This document shows positions 1 through 8,511 of a stretch of DNA of 41,339 bases, piece after piece. Source of the stretch: an uncultured Planctomycetaceae bacterium (GTDB lineage: Bacteria; Planctomycetota; Planctomycetia; Planctomycetales; Planctomycetaceae); assembly GCA_903858815.1 (NCBI GenBank), contig CAIOKE010000318.1:1-41339 (forward strand), given 5' to 3'. Position numbers and translations under genes: made by a program. Positions within the stretch are counted from its first letter, which is position 1. The number at the start of each line of letters is the position of its first letter. The notes below the pieces were generated by a model. The model did no database searches. It had not been told where the DNA came from and was given only the letters and a program-made list of their open reading frames with translations.

Positions 1-320
1 GGTGCGGGCCTCCGAGCGTGGTGTACGTCTCCGGGCCCTGGTTCTGCTTGCCCGCGTTTGCGATTCAGGCCTGAACGGCCGGCTTCCTAAAGCCGAGGTC
101 ACAAACTGCTGAATTTGTGGGTAATGACAAGGCTTCAGCCCGTGTCGTGCACCGCGTTCATGCCCCCCCGGGGCGAGTCGATTCGCGTAAGCTGACGGGT
201 GTTGTCGTTTGCGTCTGAGCGGTTGTGTTTTTCCTGACACGAAAGCAGGATCCAGTGCGTTTTTCGCCAACTCCCATCAAACTGCAAGCTGCAGGTGCGC
301 CCGGGATTTTTCGTTGATTC
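1..320. repeat. Left copy of terminal inverted repeat (about 320 bp)
   Basis: Bases 1-141 are the exact reverse complement of 41199-41339. From 142 to about 320 the two copies still align, by eye at roughly 75-80 percent identity. The identical part can form several short hairpins, for example GGCTT/AAGCC near 81 and CACAAA/TTTGTG around 100-119. No transposase or flanking direct repeat is visible. It lies downstream of the leftward lipoprotein gene that ends at 389. Most likely a dispersed genomic repeat at which the assembly stopped. The stretch 321-388 holds nothing I recognise. Confidence 0.9.
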
Positions 321-388
321 CATCAATGCCGATCGGACACCGGAATTCGGAATTCCCGGTGCCCGCCGGCTGTTCACTCAATCCCGTC

Positions 389-1702
389 TCAACCGCGGTT
401 TCCCCGCGGCGTCCGTGTCTGTCTCAGGCGAGGCCCCGGAACTGGCGGAGGAGCGGTGGAAGGCAGGTTGCTCCCCGACTCAGGCTCTGCCTGCGGCAGT
501 GGTGGCAGTTCCGGTCGCTCCGGCATCGGCTCCGCAGCCGCTTCGTCAGCCGCAGGAACCGGTGCTGGGTCTGAAGCAGCGGGTGGCTCGGGAGCTGGCT
601 CGGGTTGTGGCTCAGGAGCCGGCTCCGTACCCGGGTCAGGTGTCGCTGTGGGCGCAGGCGCTGATTCCGGTGCTGTATTGACGTCTGGATTGGCCTTCTG
701 CTCACGAATGCGGAACCAGAGCGGTGGTTCAACAATCTGCCCGTTGTTTCTGTTTCCGGGAAGGATCTCCGGCAGTGCACCTTCCGGGACTTCCGGGACA
801 TCGTTCGGCATCGGAACGCTGTCAGGAACAGCGGGTGGGGTGCTGTTTGATGGCGCTTCGAATTGCTCCGGATGTGACAGACTCTCAGAGGGTCGCCCGG
901 GCAGATCATAGGAGTCTGACGGAACCGATTCCTGAGGCATTTTCCGTGTCGCGCTGCATCGACAGTCTTTCCGCACAGGCTCCCATGTCTCCGTGCCACA
1001 GAACGGCCACGGACCATCGGGAACTTCGCAGTAGAAGATGGATGTCAGTGCATCACACAGTGGACGTTCGCCTTCGCCATTCAGACGACTGCGGAGCCGA
1101 TCACACAGCGGATGATCCCCCTCTCCGTGCAGCCGATCCCGCAGGCGGTCACACAACGGATGGTCGCCTTCCCCCCGCAAACGCTCGCGCAGGCGATCGC
1201 ACAGCGGATGCCGACTGTCATCACTGCAGGATTCACTACGGAAGTTATCACGCAGTCGATCGAGAAATGGTGTGGCATACGGCCCTGACTGACGACGCTC
1301 CCGGAATCGTTCCCGCAGACGATTGCACAAAGGGCTGTCGCTGCTGTCAGTATCGCAGCCGTCATCCGTGCACTCGGTATCCCGATCACGCAACCGGGTC
1401 AGCAACCCGGTTTCCACGATGTAATCGTCCAGCTCTTCGTCCGTCGCTTCGTAAGGACGGTCCGTCTTTTCCGTCACTCGTGAACGGCTGACGCTTTTAC
1501 CGCGGACTGCTGCCCCACGATCCTCTGCTTCAGGTTCAGCAGACTCAGTATCACGCGCCGTCTTCCGAGGATTGTACTGCTGCGAGTGGGAAGGCGGCAC
1601 ATCCACCTGCTCCACAAGGTTGACGGATGCGCTGCGACTTGCAGCGCAACCAGACAGCAGGCCAGCCACTGTGGCCGCCAGACACAGGCGTTTCAGTCGC
1701 AT
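389..1702 (-). CDS. Cys- and Pro-rich lipoprotein with 16-residue tandem repeats
   Basis: I do not recognise a family. The chosen ATG at 1702 has an AAGGGA-type ribosome site just upstream and gives 437 residues; the reading frame is open further, to 1756. The N-terminus is a lipoprotein signal ending in LSGC, so the protein is probably anchored to a membrane facing the periplasm. The central part has imperfect 16-residue repeats of the form PLCDRLRxRLxGEGxx, each with one cysteine, encoded by 48-bp DNA units (1054-1197). They are flanked by further cysteine-rich segments. The C-terminal third is dominated by Pro, Ala and Glu and ends in a basic tail. Regularly spaced cysteines suggest disulfide cross-linking in the envelope, which is inference. 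The gene stands alone. Confidence 0.82.
   Translation of the reverse strand: MRLKRLCLAATVAGLLSGCAASRSASVNLVEQVDVPPSHSQQYNPRKTARDTESAEPEAEDRGAAVRGKSVSRSRVTEKTDRPYEATDEELDDYIVETGLLTRLRDRDTECTDDGCDTDSSDSPLCNRLRERFRERRQSGPYATPFLDRLRDNFRSESCSDDSRHPLCDRLRERLRGEGDHPLCDRLRDRLHGEGDHPLCDRLRSRLNGEGERPLCDALTSIFYCEVPDGPWPFCGTETWEPVRKDCRCSATRKMPQESVPSDSYDLPGRPSESLSHPEQFEAPSNSTPPAVPDSVPMPNDVPEVPEGALPEILPGNRNNGQIVEPPLWFRIREQKANPDVNTAPESAPAPTATPDPGTEPAPEPQPEPAPEPPAASDPAPVPAADEAAAEPMPERPELPPLPQAEPESGSNLPSTAPPPVPGPRLRQTRTPRGNRG
1054..1215 (-). repeat. 48-bp tandem repeat inside the lipoprotein gene
   Basis: Imperfect 48-bp units begin at 1054, 1102 and 1150, with a partial fourth from 1198. Each unit encodes one 16-residue PLCDRLR-type module on the minus strand. 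Unit length is an exact multiple of three, so copy-number change would keep the frame. Confidence 0.85.
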
Positions 1703-2227
1703 TAGACTTCCCTTCTGCGATGCATCGCATCCGCTGCGATGCAAACTCCGTTTCAATTCCCCGGATGACCTCCGGCAACAGAATCACCTGCGATGCACCA
1801 TCACACGCGTCACAGCAATCGCTGCGAAATCTGCTGTACTGCTTCTGAAGATCGGCATGAAATGCAGAATGCCAGGGAATTTCTGCCGAAACTCACTCGG
1901 GTTTACCCAGCCACCGCACAAAATAAGCAAATTGACAACAGAAACGGCGATGCCCCGCCTGACGGTCCTGACGCCTCTGTCGATCGCATCTGCTGTTCGG
2001 CTCAGGACGGTCGGAACAGCCCGCGGAAACGATCACCAGCCCCTGCATCCTCTGCAGGCCATCGACGCAGCAGAGACGGCACAGTTTTCCTGCATTGCCC
2101 CAGCAATACCGACACTGCAGCAGGCCGGATCCATGCCTTCGTTTCCAGCGGAAACCCGACTCCGACGCACCCGCAAAGGGTAAACTTACATCCAACAGGA
2201 ACCAACACCGTCGGCCGGCTCAACCAC
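1703..2227. other. Divergent intergenic region, 525 bp
   Basis: Separates the leftward lipoprotein gene from the rightward FtsQ-like gene and should hold both promoters. A TTGACA hexamer lies at 1932-1937, but I see no good -10 element at the right distance. The FtsQ-like frame is open back to 1793, but that stretch does not look like a protein domain. No RNA gene recognised. Confidence 0.5.
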
Positions 2228-3190
2228 ATGCCCCGTCTGCCAAAGTCACCCGCGACAAACACCACCCCGGTCGCAGCACCCGCTGCTGAACTCGCCGCCT
2301 GGCGCCGCGCGCTCCGAAAACCCGGATTTCTGATCCTGCTCGCAGCGCCACTTGCCCTCGCTTTGGCTGTGATCAGCTTTCGCCACATCAGCCCGATCCT
2401 TGTCAGTCGACCGGAATACCGGATTCACCCCGCCGCGGTCATACTGCCACCCACACCCCCGTGGATCCCACAAAATCTGGCTGAGCAGGTCTTCAAAAGT
2501 TCCGGACTGGGGACACACCTGTCGCTCCTGGACCCAACCGTCAGCGAACGCGTTGCCGCAGCGTTCCACTCACACCCATGGATTGAACGAGTCGTCAGCG
2601 TTCAGAAACGCTGGCCGTCCCGAATCGTTATTGATGCCGTCTATCGCCAGCCTGTCGCTATGGTTCGCGGTATCGATGGCTTCTACCCGATCGATCACAA
2701 CGGAATTCTGCTGCCAGCCCGGGATTTCAGCGACACCGACGTTCAGCAGTTCCCCGTGATCGAACAGGTAACCAGCAATCCACTGGGACGACTGGGAGAA
2801 CCATGGGGTGACCCTGCCGTCGCTGCCGCAGCAAAGCTTGCCGAAGTGCTGCTGCAGAATGCTGATGAACAACGCAACTGGTGGCAGTTGCTGAACCTTG
2901 CCGCCATCGTCGTGCCACGTAACGTCACCCTGCCGGAATCCGCAGAAGAACTGCAGTTTGAACTCAGAACCAAAGGCGGATCGCGGATTCTCTGGGGACG
3001 AAGCCCCGAAGCACGCCATCCCGGCGAAATCGACCTCACACGCAAACTGCAGCGACTGCGCGAACTGCACTCGCGATTCGGAAACCCCGATAACCAGCAG
3101 GACCAGTGGCAGATCGATATCCGCCCGTGGCAGGGCGTTCGCCGCGACATCCTGTCCTCTGTCCCCACCAAAGATTCCGCCAAAAACTGA
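2228..3190 (+). CDS. FtsQ/DivIB-like membrane protein
   Basis: 320 residues from the ATG at 2228. The frame is open upstream, but the domain starts just after this Met. A basic cytoplasmic N-terminus is followed by one membrane segment (about residues 36-55). Next comes an extracytoplasmic region with a POTRA-like pattern: HPWIERVVSVQKRWPSRI, then VYRQPVAMV and a YPID-G-LLP segment, as in FtsQ. In other bacteria FtsQ links FtsB/FtsL to the divisome. Here the gene stands alone, outside any division cluster, and most planctomycetes lack FtsZ. The assignment rests on motif pattern and topology and is moderate. Confidence 0.7.
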   Translation: MPRLPKSPATNTTPVAAPAAELAAWRRALRKPGFLILLAAPLALALAVISFRHISPILVSRPEYRIHPAAVILPPTPPWIPQNLAEQVFKSSGLGTHLSLLDPTVSERVAAAFHSHPWIERVVSVQKRWPSRIVIDAVYRQPVAMVRGIDGFYPIDHNGILLPARDFSDTDVQQFPVIEQVTSNPLGRLGEPWGDPAVAAAAKLAEVLLQNADEQRNWWQLLNLAAIVVPRNVTLPESAEELQFELRTKGGSRILWGRSPEARHPGEIDLTRKLQRLRELHSRFGNPDNQQDQWQIDIRPWQGVRRDILSSVPTKDSAKN

Positions 3191-3464
3191 ATATTGGACA
3201 TACCCGCAAACAGCGGCACTGTTCTCCTCGAGTGGCCTGAATGACAAACACAGCCCGCCACCGGGTAAAAACACCACTACGCCTCGCCCACCGGCAGATT
3301 AGCCCGACCTGGTGAAAACTGGCAACATCCCCAAAGCATCGATTTCTTCGCAGCCTCTTGTGTTTGCCTATCCACGTGCCAGGATCTGTTCGGCAAACAC
3401 TATGACTCCCGCACCCCGCTGATTCTGCCCTGCGCATGGCCCGCTGAACCACGGCACACGCACC

Positions 3465-4100
3465 ATGGATTCCAATTCCACGAAACAGATTCCCTGCGAT
3501 TTGACCTACGTGACACTCCGTGCGGCTTTCCTGCTCACTCTGGATGGCTTGCTCCGATACTCATTGGAACCCAGCAAATCCGAACGCGCAGGATCTGATT
3601 TACTGCACTTTTATCCACCCCTATCTGGAATGGCCCCCCAAATCCAGATGGAAACTGTGTTGCAGACGTGGAATCGCTGGAGTCACAGTGGCTCGCCCAA
3701 CCTGACCCCACTGGAAGCCCGGATTCTGTATGCGGCCACGGAGCTGCTGGCCAGCCTTGCCACCGACCGACAGAATCCGCTGCTTCGAGTGGTCTTTGAG
3801 GGACCACGTGATGTGCATCATCTCAACGATCACTGGCTTCCTTCGCGAGTCCGCTGCCTGCAACTTTCCCGCGAGAACGGGATTTCCCGGGGTATCCTGC
3901 AGGAATTGACCATCACCTCTGCCCCTCAGGAACAGATTCTCGCTTCAGAATGTCCCGCATTCGAGGGGGAAGTTCTGGAGGCTCTGGGAAGATGGAGGGT
4001 TCAGCCACAGATGCTGCAGTGGGCTGATGGACTCCTGACGGACGACGAAATGGAACTGGTTCGGGACTTTTTTGAGGAACATCCGTGCCTTTTCGGGTAA
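3465..4100 (+). CDS. Conserved-looking protein of unknown function
   Basis: 211 residues. I do not recognise a family. The sequence has normal codon use and a compact globular composition. There is no signal peptide or clear membrane span, although a hydrophobic helix occurs near residues 17-30. The C-terminus is acidic and helical (about residues 185-208, with a DDEMELVRDFFEEHP segment). It is followed after 132 bp by the histone-like gene and preceded by 274 bp with no recognised element. No clear ribosome site lies ahead of the ATG. Confidence 0.65.
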   Translation: MDSNSTKQIPCDLTYVTLRAAFLLTLDGLLRYSLEPSKSERAGSDLLHFYPPLSGMAPQIQMETVLQTWNRWSHSGSPNLTPLEARILYAATELLASLATDRQNPLLRVVFEGPRDVHHLNDHWLPSRVRCLQLSRENGISRGILQELTITSAPQEQILASECPAFEGEVLEALGRWRVQPQMLQWADGLLTDDEMELVRDFFEEHPCLFG

Positions 4101-4232
4101 ACGCAGGTCGCACGTTTGTATATTACAGGGCTTGTGAGGTGGTCTGAGACCCCGGCAGCAACTGGTTTGACCATTTGCTCAGTGCCCCAACGGCCGACCA
4201 TCCCAAGTCCCTACCGTCACCGGAACTTGAAC

Positions 4233-4931
4233 ATGGCAAAGAAGGCGATAAAGAAGGCTGCTAAGCCGCGCCGGTCAGTTTCCACTGCTGCCAAAGCGAC
4301 ACCACGACCGGCCAAAAAGGTCGTTCGACGTAAGCCGGCTCCTGTGGCAACAAAGAAAACCAAACCCGCTTCCCGTCCGTCGAAGACGGAAAAACCTGTG
4401 GCCAAACCCACAAAAGTGGTTGCGCGACCCGAAAAAGCTCCGGCAAAGCCCGAGAAAAAACCCGTTGTGGCCGAAAAGCCGGTCGTTCGCGTCGAAACCT
4501 CCCCCACGCCTGTTGCGATTCCGGAAACGGTCGTCCCTCCTTCACCCGTGGCTCTGCAAACCGAATTGGGTCAGGATTCGTCCCTGCTGAACGCCCCCCG
4601 CAAAGGCGTTCGTAAAGCGACGCTGACGACCGGACTTCGCGAAGCCAGTGACGCCAATAAGCTCGGACGATCACGCATCCCCGTTGATGCACCACTGGAT
4701 GTCGTGTTCCAGAGCGATCCGGAAGCACGGGATGCTTTTCATTTCCTCGGCATCCACTCCATCCGCGAACTGGAACAATTTTCCGCAGACCAACTGGTAC
4801 TTCGACTGACCAGCCCCGCGAAACTTACCGTCGGACGAATTCGTAAGAAACTGGCAATGAACAATCGCTGTCTTGCCGGCGATGAAGACTTCGCTCAGCA
4901 GTTCCACGAGGTCAAACCCAAAACCGAATAG
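4233..4931 (+). CDS. Histone H1-like basic protein with helix-hairpin-helix-like C-terminus
   Basis: 232 residues from the ATG at 4233 (MAKKAIKKAAKP). Residues 1 to about 105 are a low-complexity Lys/Pro/Ala tail like that of histone H1 or bacterial H1-like proteins, suggesting non-specific DNA binding. After a linker, roughly residues 155-215 form a helical domain with a LGIHSIRELEQFSADQLV segment. It resembles the helix-hairpin-helix folds of the RNA polymerase alpha C-terminal domain or DUF4332, another nucleic-acid-binding fold. A nucleoid-associated role is inferred. Transcription ends at the strong hairpin just downstream. Confidence 0.75.
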   Translation: MAKKAIKKAAKPRRSVSTAAKATPRPAKKVVRRKPAPVATKKTKPASRPSKTEKPVAKPTKVVARPEKAPAKPEKKPVVAEKPVVRVETSPTPVAIPETVVPPSPVALQTELGQDSSLLNAPRKGVRKATLTTGLREASDANKLGRSRIPVDAPLDVVFQSDPEARDAFHFLGIHSIRELEQFSADQLVLRLTSPAKLTVGRIRKKLAMNNRCLAGDEDFAQQFHEVKPKTE

Positions 4932-4977
4932 ACGGTCTTCAGAATCGATCGCTCTCGGCACACTCCATCAAAAACAG

Positions 4978-5013
4978 AAGAAAGCTCGTCGGATCACTCC
5001 GACGAGCTTTCTT
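4978..5013 (+). terminator. Rho-independent terminator, probably bidirectional
   Basis: Perfect 16-bp inverted repeat (4978-4993 and 4998-5013) with a four-base TCAC loop and a run of T on the plus strand. It lies between convergent genes (histone-like and regulatory-like lipoprotein). A-rich bases on its left side give a weaker U-tract for the minus strand, so it may serve both. Confidence 0.92.
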
Positions 5014-5044
5014 TTTTGGACCGATTGTCCGGGATTCAACCCGA

Positions 5045-5428
5045 CTACTTTGACTCCATCGGGAAGTTCAGTTCATTCGAACCTTCCTTCACTTCGACCG
5101 AGAATCCCTCCTGCATGTACTTCGCCGGCACGGCAGCCGTCGGTTCCACACCAGGCGACCATTCGAAAGTCACCTTCGCCGGCCCAACTTTGCTGCCCGA
5201 GTATCCTTCCAGATACTTCAGCTCATAGTTGCCCTCTTCATCCGTCACGCCACCAGCCGGGCGACCCGTTTCCGGCGTGAACAGGATGTTGATGTTGGGA
5301 ACCGGCTTTCCGTCCAGAGTGACCTTGCCATAAACGTCACCCAGCTCAGGCATATCGCCCCGACCACAACCAAAGATCATGGCCGACAGCAGCAGCACAC
5401 AATTTGTCAGCACACCTGACTTCTTCAT
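5045..5428 (-). CDS. Small lipoprotein with carboxypeptidase-regulatory-like fold
   Basis: 127 residues. The N-terminus is a lipoprotein signal with the cysteine in MIFGCG. The rest has the pattern of a beta-sandwich carboxypeptidase regulatory-like or transthyretin-like domain: VYGKVTLDGKPVPN, then GVTDEEGNYEL. Such proteins are very common in planctomycetes, often directly after a DUF1559 gene, as here: the gap is 24 bp and both genes are probably cotranscribed. An AAGGGG ribosome site precedes the ATG. The molecular role is unknown; an envelope-attached structural or binding protein is likely. Confidence 0.85.
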   Translation of the reverse strand: MKKSGVLTNCVLLLSAMIFGCGRGDMPELGDVYGKVTLDGKPVPNINILFTPETGRPAGGVTDEEGNYELKYLEGYSGSKVGPAKVTFEWSPGVEPTAAVPAKYMQEGFSVEVKEGSNELNFPMESK

Positions 5429-5452
5429 GACTCAGGCCCCTTCAACTGATTC

Positions 5453-6502
5453 TCAGAAATCACCGACAATCTGACCGTCCGCACGCACCAGCAGGCGAGC
5501 ATACACCGAGGTCACATGCAGCGTCATGTCGGTCAATGCTGCATTATCAGTCGACTTGTAGTCGATGTTTTCGCTGATCATTCGCACTGAGCCGTCGCAC
5601 AGCACAAACTGAGCACCGCCCGTGTGACCGCTGCTGAAACCGCGAGTCTGGTGCACCAGATTGTTGGCACTCCAGTTAATCCCATTGTAACCCAGCCCAA
5701 GGCATGCCATCGCAGCAGACTTGACATTCGCACTTGAAGACTGATCGTCGATCGAGGCACTGAAACCAAACACTGTCGCTGCACCCACCATCACCTGACC
5801 ATACTTCCACGCACGCTCACCAACCATCAGAGTATTGCTGGTCCCGTCAGTGATATCACGGAAATTGATGCGTGAATTGCGGAAACCAATCCCCATCGGC
5901 TCGCACGCTGCAGCTGCACGATTCGTCGGATTCGCCGCAGGCGTTGTACTGACACCCGTACCGGAAACCATCACGTAATTCGAAGTGGCAATCGGCACCT
6001 GAGCCGAACCATTCGTGATGTTCATGTTGTACCAGTTGGCTGCAGGCGCCGGACTCACATAGTTATTCAGCTGCGGACCAACATCCGTCGGACAACGAAA
6101 CGCAGGCTGCGGTGTCTGCAGAATCTTCAGATTCGCCGCATTCGCCGCATTCACCTGTAAAGGCACCAGACCCACACTCAATGCCTGCTGCACGTTCGTC
6201 TGCTCAAGCTGCGGCAGAATACAGGAACCCCACGAATAGACCCCCACCTCAGACGAAGTATTGCCATTCGCGATCGGCGAAATGTACCCCGGAGGAAATG
6301 TGTTGAAGACGTCGTGGTAATTATGAATCGCCAGACCAATCTGCTTCAGATTGTTCTTGCACTGCGTACGCCGGGCTGCCTCGCGAGCCTGCTGAACGGC
6401 AGGCAACAGCAATGCCACCAGAATCGCAATAATCGCTATCACAACCAGAAGCTCGATCAGGGTGAATCCCCGAATTCGAGTCCTTGACACAGTACTGACC
6501 AT
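5453..6502 (-). CDS. DUF1559 prepilin-like protein
   Basis: 349 residues from the ATG at 6502, which has a strong GGAGGG ribosome site; the frame is open to 6610. It begins with a type IV prepilin/pseudopilin cleavage motif (RGFTLIELLVVIAIIAIL), so a prepilin peptidase should cut before the Phe. The AREAARRTQCKNNLKQIG segment that follows is the usual start of DUF1559. Near the C-terminus is the H-x9-DG motif (HTGGAQFVLCDG), and before it GTSNTLMVGE. This family is hugely expanded in planctomycetes; its function is not established but a pseudopilin-like surface or secretion role is assumed. Confidence 0.95.
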   Translation of the reverse strand: MVSTVSRTRIRGFTLIELLVVIAIIAILVALLLPAVQQAREAARRTQCKNNLKQIGLAIHNYHDVFNTFPPGYISPIANGNTSSEVGVYSWGSCILPQLEQTNVQQALSVGLVPLQVNAANAANLKILQTPQPAFRCPTDVGPQLNNYVSPAPAANWYNMNITNGSAQVPIATSNYVMVSGTGVSTTPAANPTNRAAAACEPMGIGFRNSRINFRDITDGTSNTLMVGERAWKYGQVMVGAATVFGFSASIDDQSSSANVKSAAMACLGLGYNGINWSANNLVHQTRGFSSGHTGGAQFVLCDGSVRMISENIDYKSTDNAALTDMTLHVTSVYARLLVRADGQIVGDF

Positions 6503-6646
6503 CAGAACCCTCCCCCCAAAAACAGAAGCCACGTGAAAGGAATGCAGAACAGGTCGTGCAGACGAGAGACTCAGGACCGGCCCCATCAGTCGATGTACAT
6601 CGGCTGTCAAACGTGATGAACGTTCACAAGTCGCCAGACGTTCAAT

Positions 6647-6662
6647 GGAAACACATGTTTCC
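6647..6662. promoter_or_regulatory. Inverted repeat upstream of the DUF1559 gene
   Basis: A 7-2-7 inverted repeat, GGAAACA-CA-TGTTTCC, about 145 bp upstream of the DUF1559 start. The size suits a dimeric regulator site. I cannot name the regulator. Confidence 0.3.
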
Positions 6663-6788
6663 GCCTGTACGCGATCACAATGCTATACAATCCGGTACTG
6701 ACAAAAAAGTTTCCCGGATACCCATTTTCAATCCGAAAATATTGGTTTTCCCGTGGCAACACTGCCTAAACAATCGAAAAAATGGGCT

Positions 6789-7772
6789 TCAGTCGTCACT
6801 CAGCCCCAGCCTTACAAGGGAAAGCAACCGTTCCTGCTCAAGCAAGGCCTGTTGAGACTGTTCATATGACACCACACGAAACCGCACCCGATCCCCCGGA
6901 CACAGTTGTCCCGCCAACGGTAAATCCGCTGTGATTACGTGCGCTATCCGCGGATAACCACCCGTTGGAGCACAATCTGCCATCAACAGCAGTAACTGAC
7001 CGTCAGGCGTCAGCTGCACCGTCCCCGGTACGACAGCTTCCGAACGTATCTGCACCTGAGCATCCCCGGTCAGTGTCGGCCCCAGCAGACGATAACCCAT
7101 TCGGTCACAGTCCGTACTGAGTCGAAAGTCGGCCGATTCGAATACCCGCATCGCTGTTGCGCTGAGCAGTCCTGAATGATGGCCACTCAGACAACGAAGC
7201 ACTCGCACTTGACCGTCACGGGCAGGCAAGTTCGGCGAATCCACAAACCAATTCGCCTCGACGACTGCTTCCCCCAGTCCCTGCTGCTCCCGACACAATT
7301 CCAGTTCATCACCTTTCACCAGCGATCGGCCGCAGAGCCCTGGAAAGCCCGATCGCAGCAGTGCCGCTCGGCTCCCAAGTACCACCGGCCCTGCAAAACC
7401 ACCGGCTACTGCGAGGTAGGCCCGACACCCCCGTTTTGCCTCACCGAACTCCGTCACGGCACCCGCTGGTACCACGACAGGTCGACCGCGCGAAAGGTCC
7501 CGCACACAGCCATTCGGAAGATGAATCTCGGGATGCATATCGGCACCAGCCACTGCAAGGGTGACCGTCTGCAGCCAGAGCAGGGCAGGGCCCACCAGTG
7601 TCAGCTCCAGTGCCGCCTGATCAGACGCATTCCCAACCAGCAGATTCGCCAGGCGAAAGGCGACCGAATCCATGGGCCCCCCGGCTGAGACACCCAGATG
7701 ACGATAACCGGCTCGCCCGCGGTCCTGCAGAGTCGTCAGTGTCCCCGCTCGCAGCACTCTGACAGAATTCAT
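6789..7772 (-). CDS. pxpC: 5-oxoprolinase subunit C (biotin-dependent carboxyltransferase-like, KipA family)
   Basis: 327 residues, the normal family length. The N-terminus has the family hallmarks GTLTTLQDRGRAGYRHLGV and GGPMDSVAFRLANLLVGN. A DRMGYRLLG segment and a DCAPTGGYPRIAHV segment follow, as in KipA/PxpC. With PxpB and PxpA this subunit hydrolyses 5-oxoproline (pyroglutamate) to glutamate using ATP. The start overlaps the stop of pxpB in ATGA (7769-7772), so translation is coupled. No pxpA (LamB/YcsF family) is present in the window. Confidence 0.92.
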   Translation of the reverse strand: MNSVRVLRAGTLTTLQDRGRAGYRHLGVSAGGPMDSVAFRLANLLVGNASDQAALELTLVGPALLWLQTVTLAVAGADMHPEIHLPNGCVRDLSRGRPVVVPAGAVTEFGEAKRGCRAYLAVAGGFAGPVVLGSRAALLRSGFPGLCGRSLVKGDELELCREQQGLGEAVVEANWFVDSPNLPARDGQVRVLRCLSGHHSGLLSATAMRVFESADFRLSTDCDRMGYRLLGPTLTGDAQVQIRSEAVVPGTVQLTPDGQLLLLMADCAPTGGYPRIAHVITADLPLAGQLCPGDRVRFRVVSYEQSQQALLEQERLLSLVRLGLSDD

Positions 7773-8488
7773 GTGCCGCAGTCCCCTGAGTATCCAGCGA
7801 CAAGGGGACCGTGCGGCTCAATCCGCACAATATCCCCGGTCGTCAGCAGACAGGGTGACTCGCCAGTCGCTTCAAACAACACGACATCAGTGCGTCCCAA
7901 TAGCCGCCAACCTCCGGGAGAACTGCGGGGATAGATTCCCGCCTGACCAGCCGCAATTGCAAATGAGCCTGCAGGGACGCTGACTCGTGGAACGGATAAG
8001 CGCGGCAACCAGAGACATTTCGGGAGTCCACTGAGATATGGAAACCCAGGAGCAAAACCGATCATACGCACCCGAAAACGAACGCTTGCCAGTAATGCGA
8101 TACAATCCGGCACCGACAACCTCGCAGACGCGGCGACATCCAGCAGGTCGGGACTGTCCGCACTGGAGAATCTCACAGGAATCGTGAGCTCCCGAGCCAC
8201 TCGTTGCTGCTGCAACTGGCAGCCACTCACCACGTGGCACACTGTCTCCACCAGTGCCTCAACAGAACAATTCCGAGGCTCAAAACAGATCGTCACTGAT
8301 TCAAAGCCGGGAACAACGTCCTCAACACAGGGCAACTGCAGCTCGCGAATTGCCTGCACGACATGCGGGATCATTCTTTCAGCAAAACTGTCCGCCGCAC
8401 CGCGCCACTGCAGCATCAAAGCGGTATCGCCCAGCAGCGAAGCCACAGGAGCACAATCCTCGGTATCCGGCGGGGGCAAGTCCCGCAT
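7769..8488 (-). CDS. pxpB: 5-oxoprolinase subunit B (KipI family)
   Basis: 239 residues from the ATG at 8488, preceded by an AAGGGA ribosome site; a TTG at 8503 is a possible alternative. Family features are LLGDTALMLQW at the N-terminus, the pattern around VPGFESVTICFEP, and the C-terminal FAPGFPYLSGLP followed by VPAGSFAIAAGQAGIYP and SPGGWRLLGRT. PxpB and PxpC act together in the ATP-dependent 5-oxoprolinase complex. The permease gene ends only 23 bp upstream, so the two are probably one transcript. Confidence 0.93.
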   Translation of the reverse strand: MRDLPPPDTEDCAPVASLLGDTALMLQWRGAADSFAERMIPHVVQAIRELQLPCVEDVVPGFESVTICFEPRNCSVEALVETVCHVVSGCQLQQQRVARELTIPVRFSSADSPDLLDVAASARLSVPDCIALLASVRFRVRMIGFAPGFPYLSGLPKCLWLPRLSVPRVSVPAGSFAIAAGQAGIYPRSSPGGWRLLGRTDVVLFEATGESPCLLTTGDIVRIEPHGPLVAGYSGDCGT

Positions 8489-8511
8489 ATTTGTTCCCTT
8501 CAAAGTCCCGC

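Noticed and set aside
209-574. Open frame in the left repeat sharing a GCVFPDT-like segment with a frame in the right repeat (41025-41225)
   Set aside because: The similarity follows from the DNA repeat. The frames differ at the ends, run into other genes and have no ribosome site.
456-911. Gly/Ser-rich 151-residue plus-strand frame
   Set aside because: It is antisense to the Pro/Ala/Glu-rich part of the lipoprotein gene, where codon bias creates a long Gly/Ser frame.
1054-1215. Regular 48-bp repeats that might suggest a CRISPR array
   Set aside because: Units are contiguous without spacers and encode protein modules in frame.
4116-4232. Upstream extension of the histone-like frame
   Set aside because: The extension has no conserved-looking sequence, and the ATG at 4233 begins the typical Lys-rich tail.
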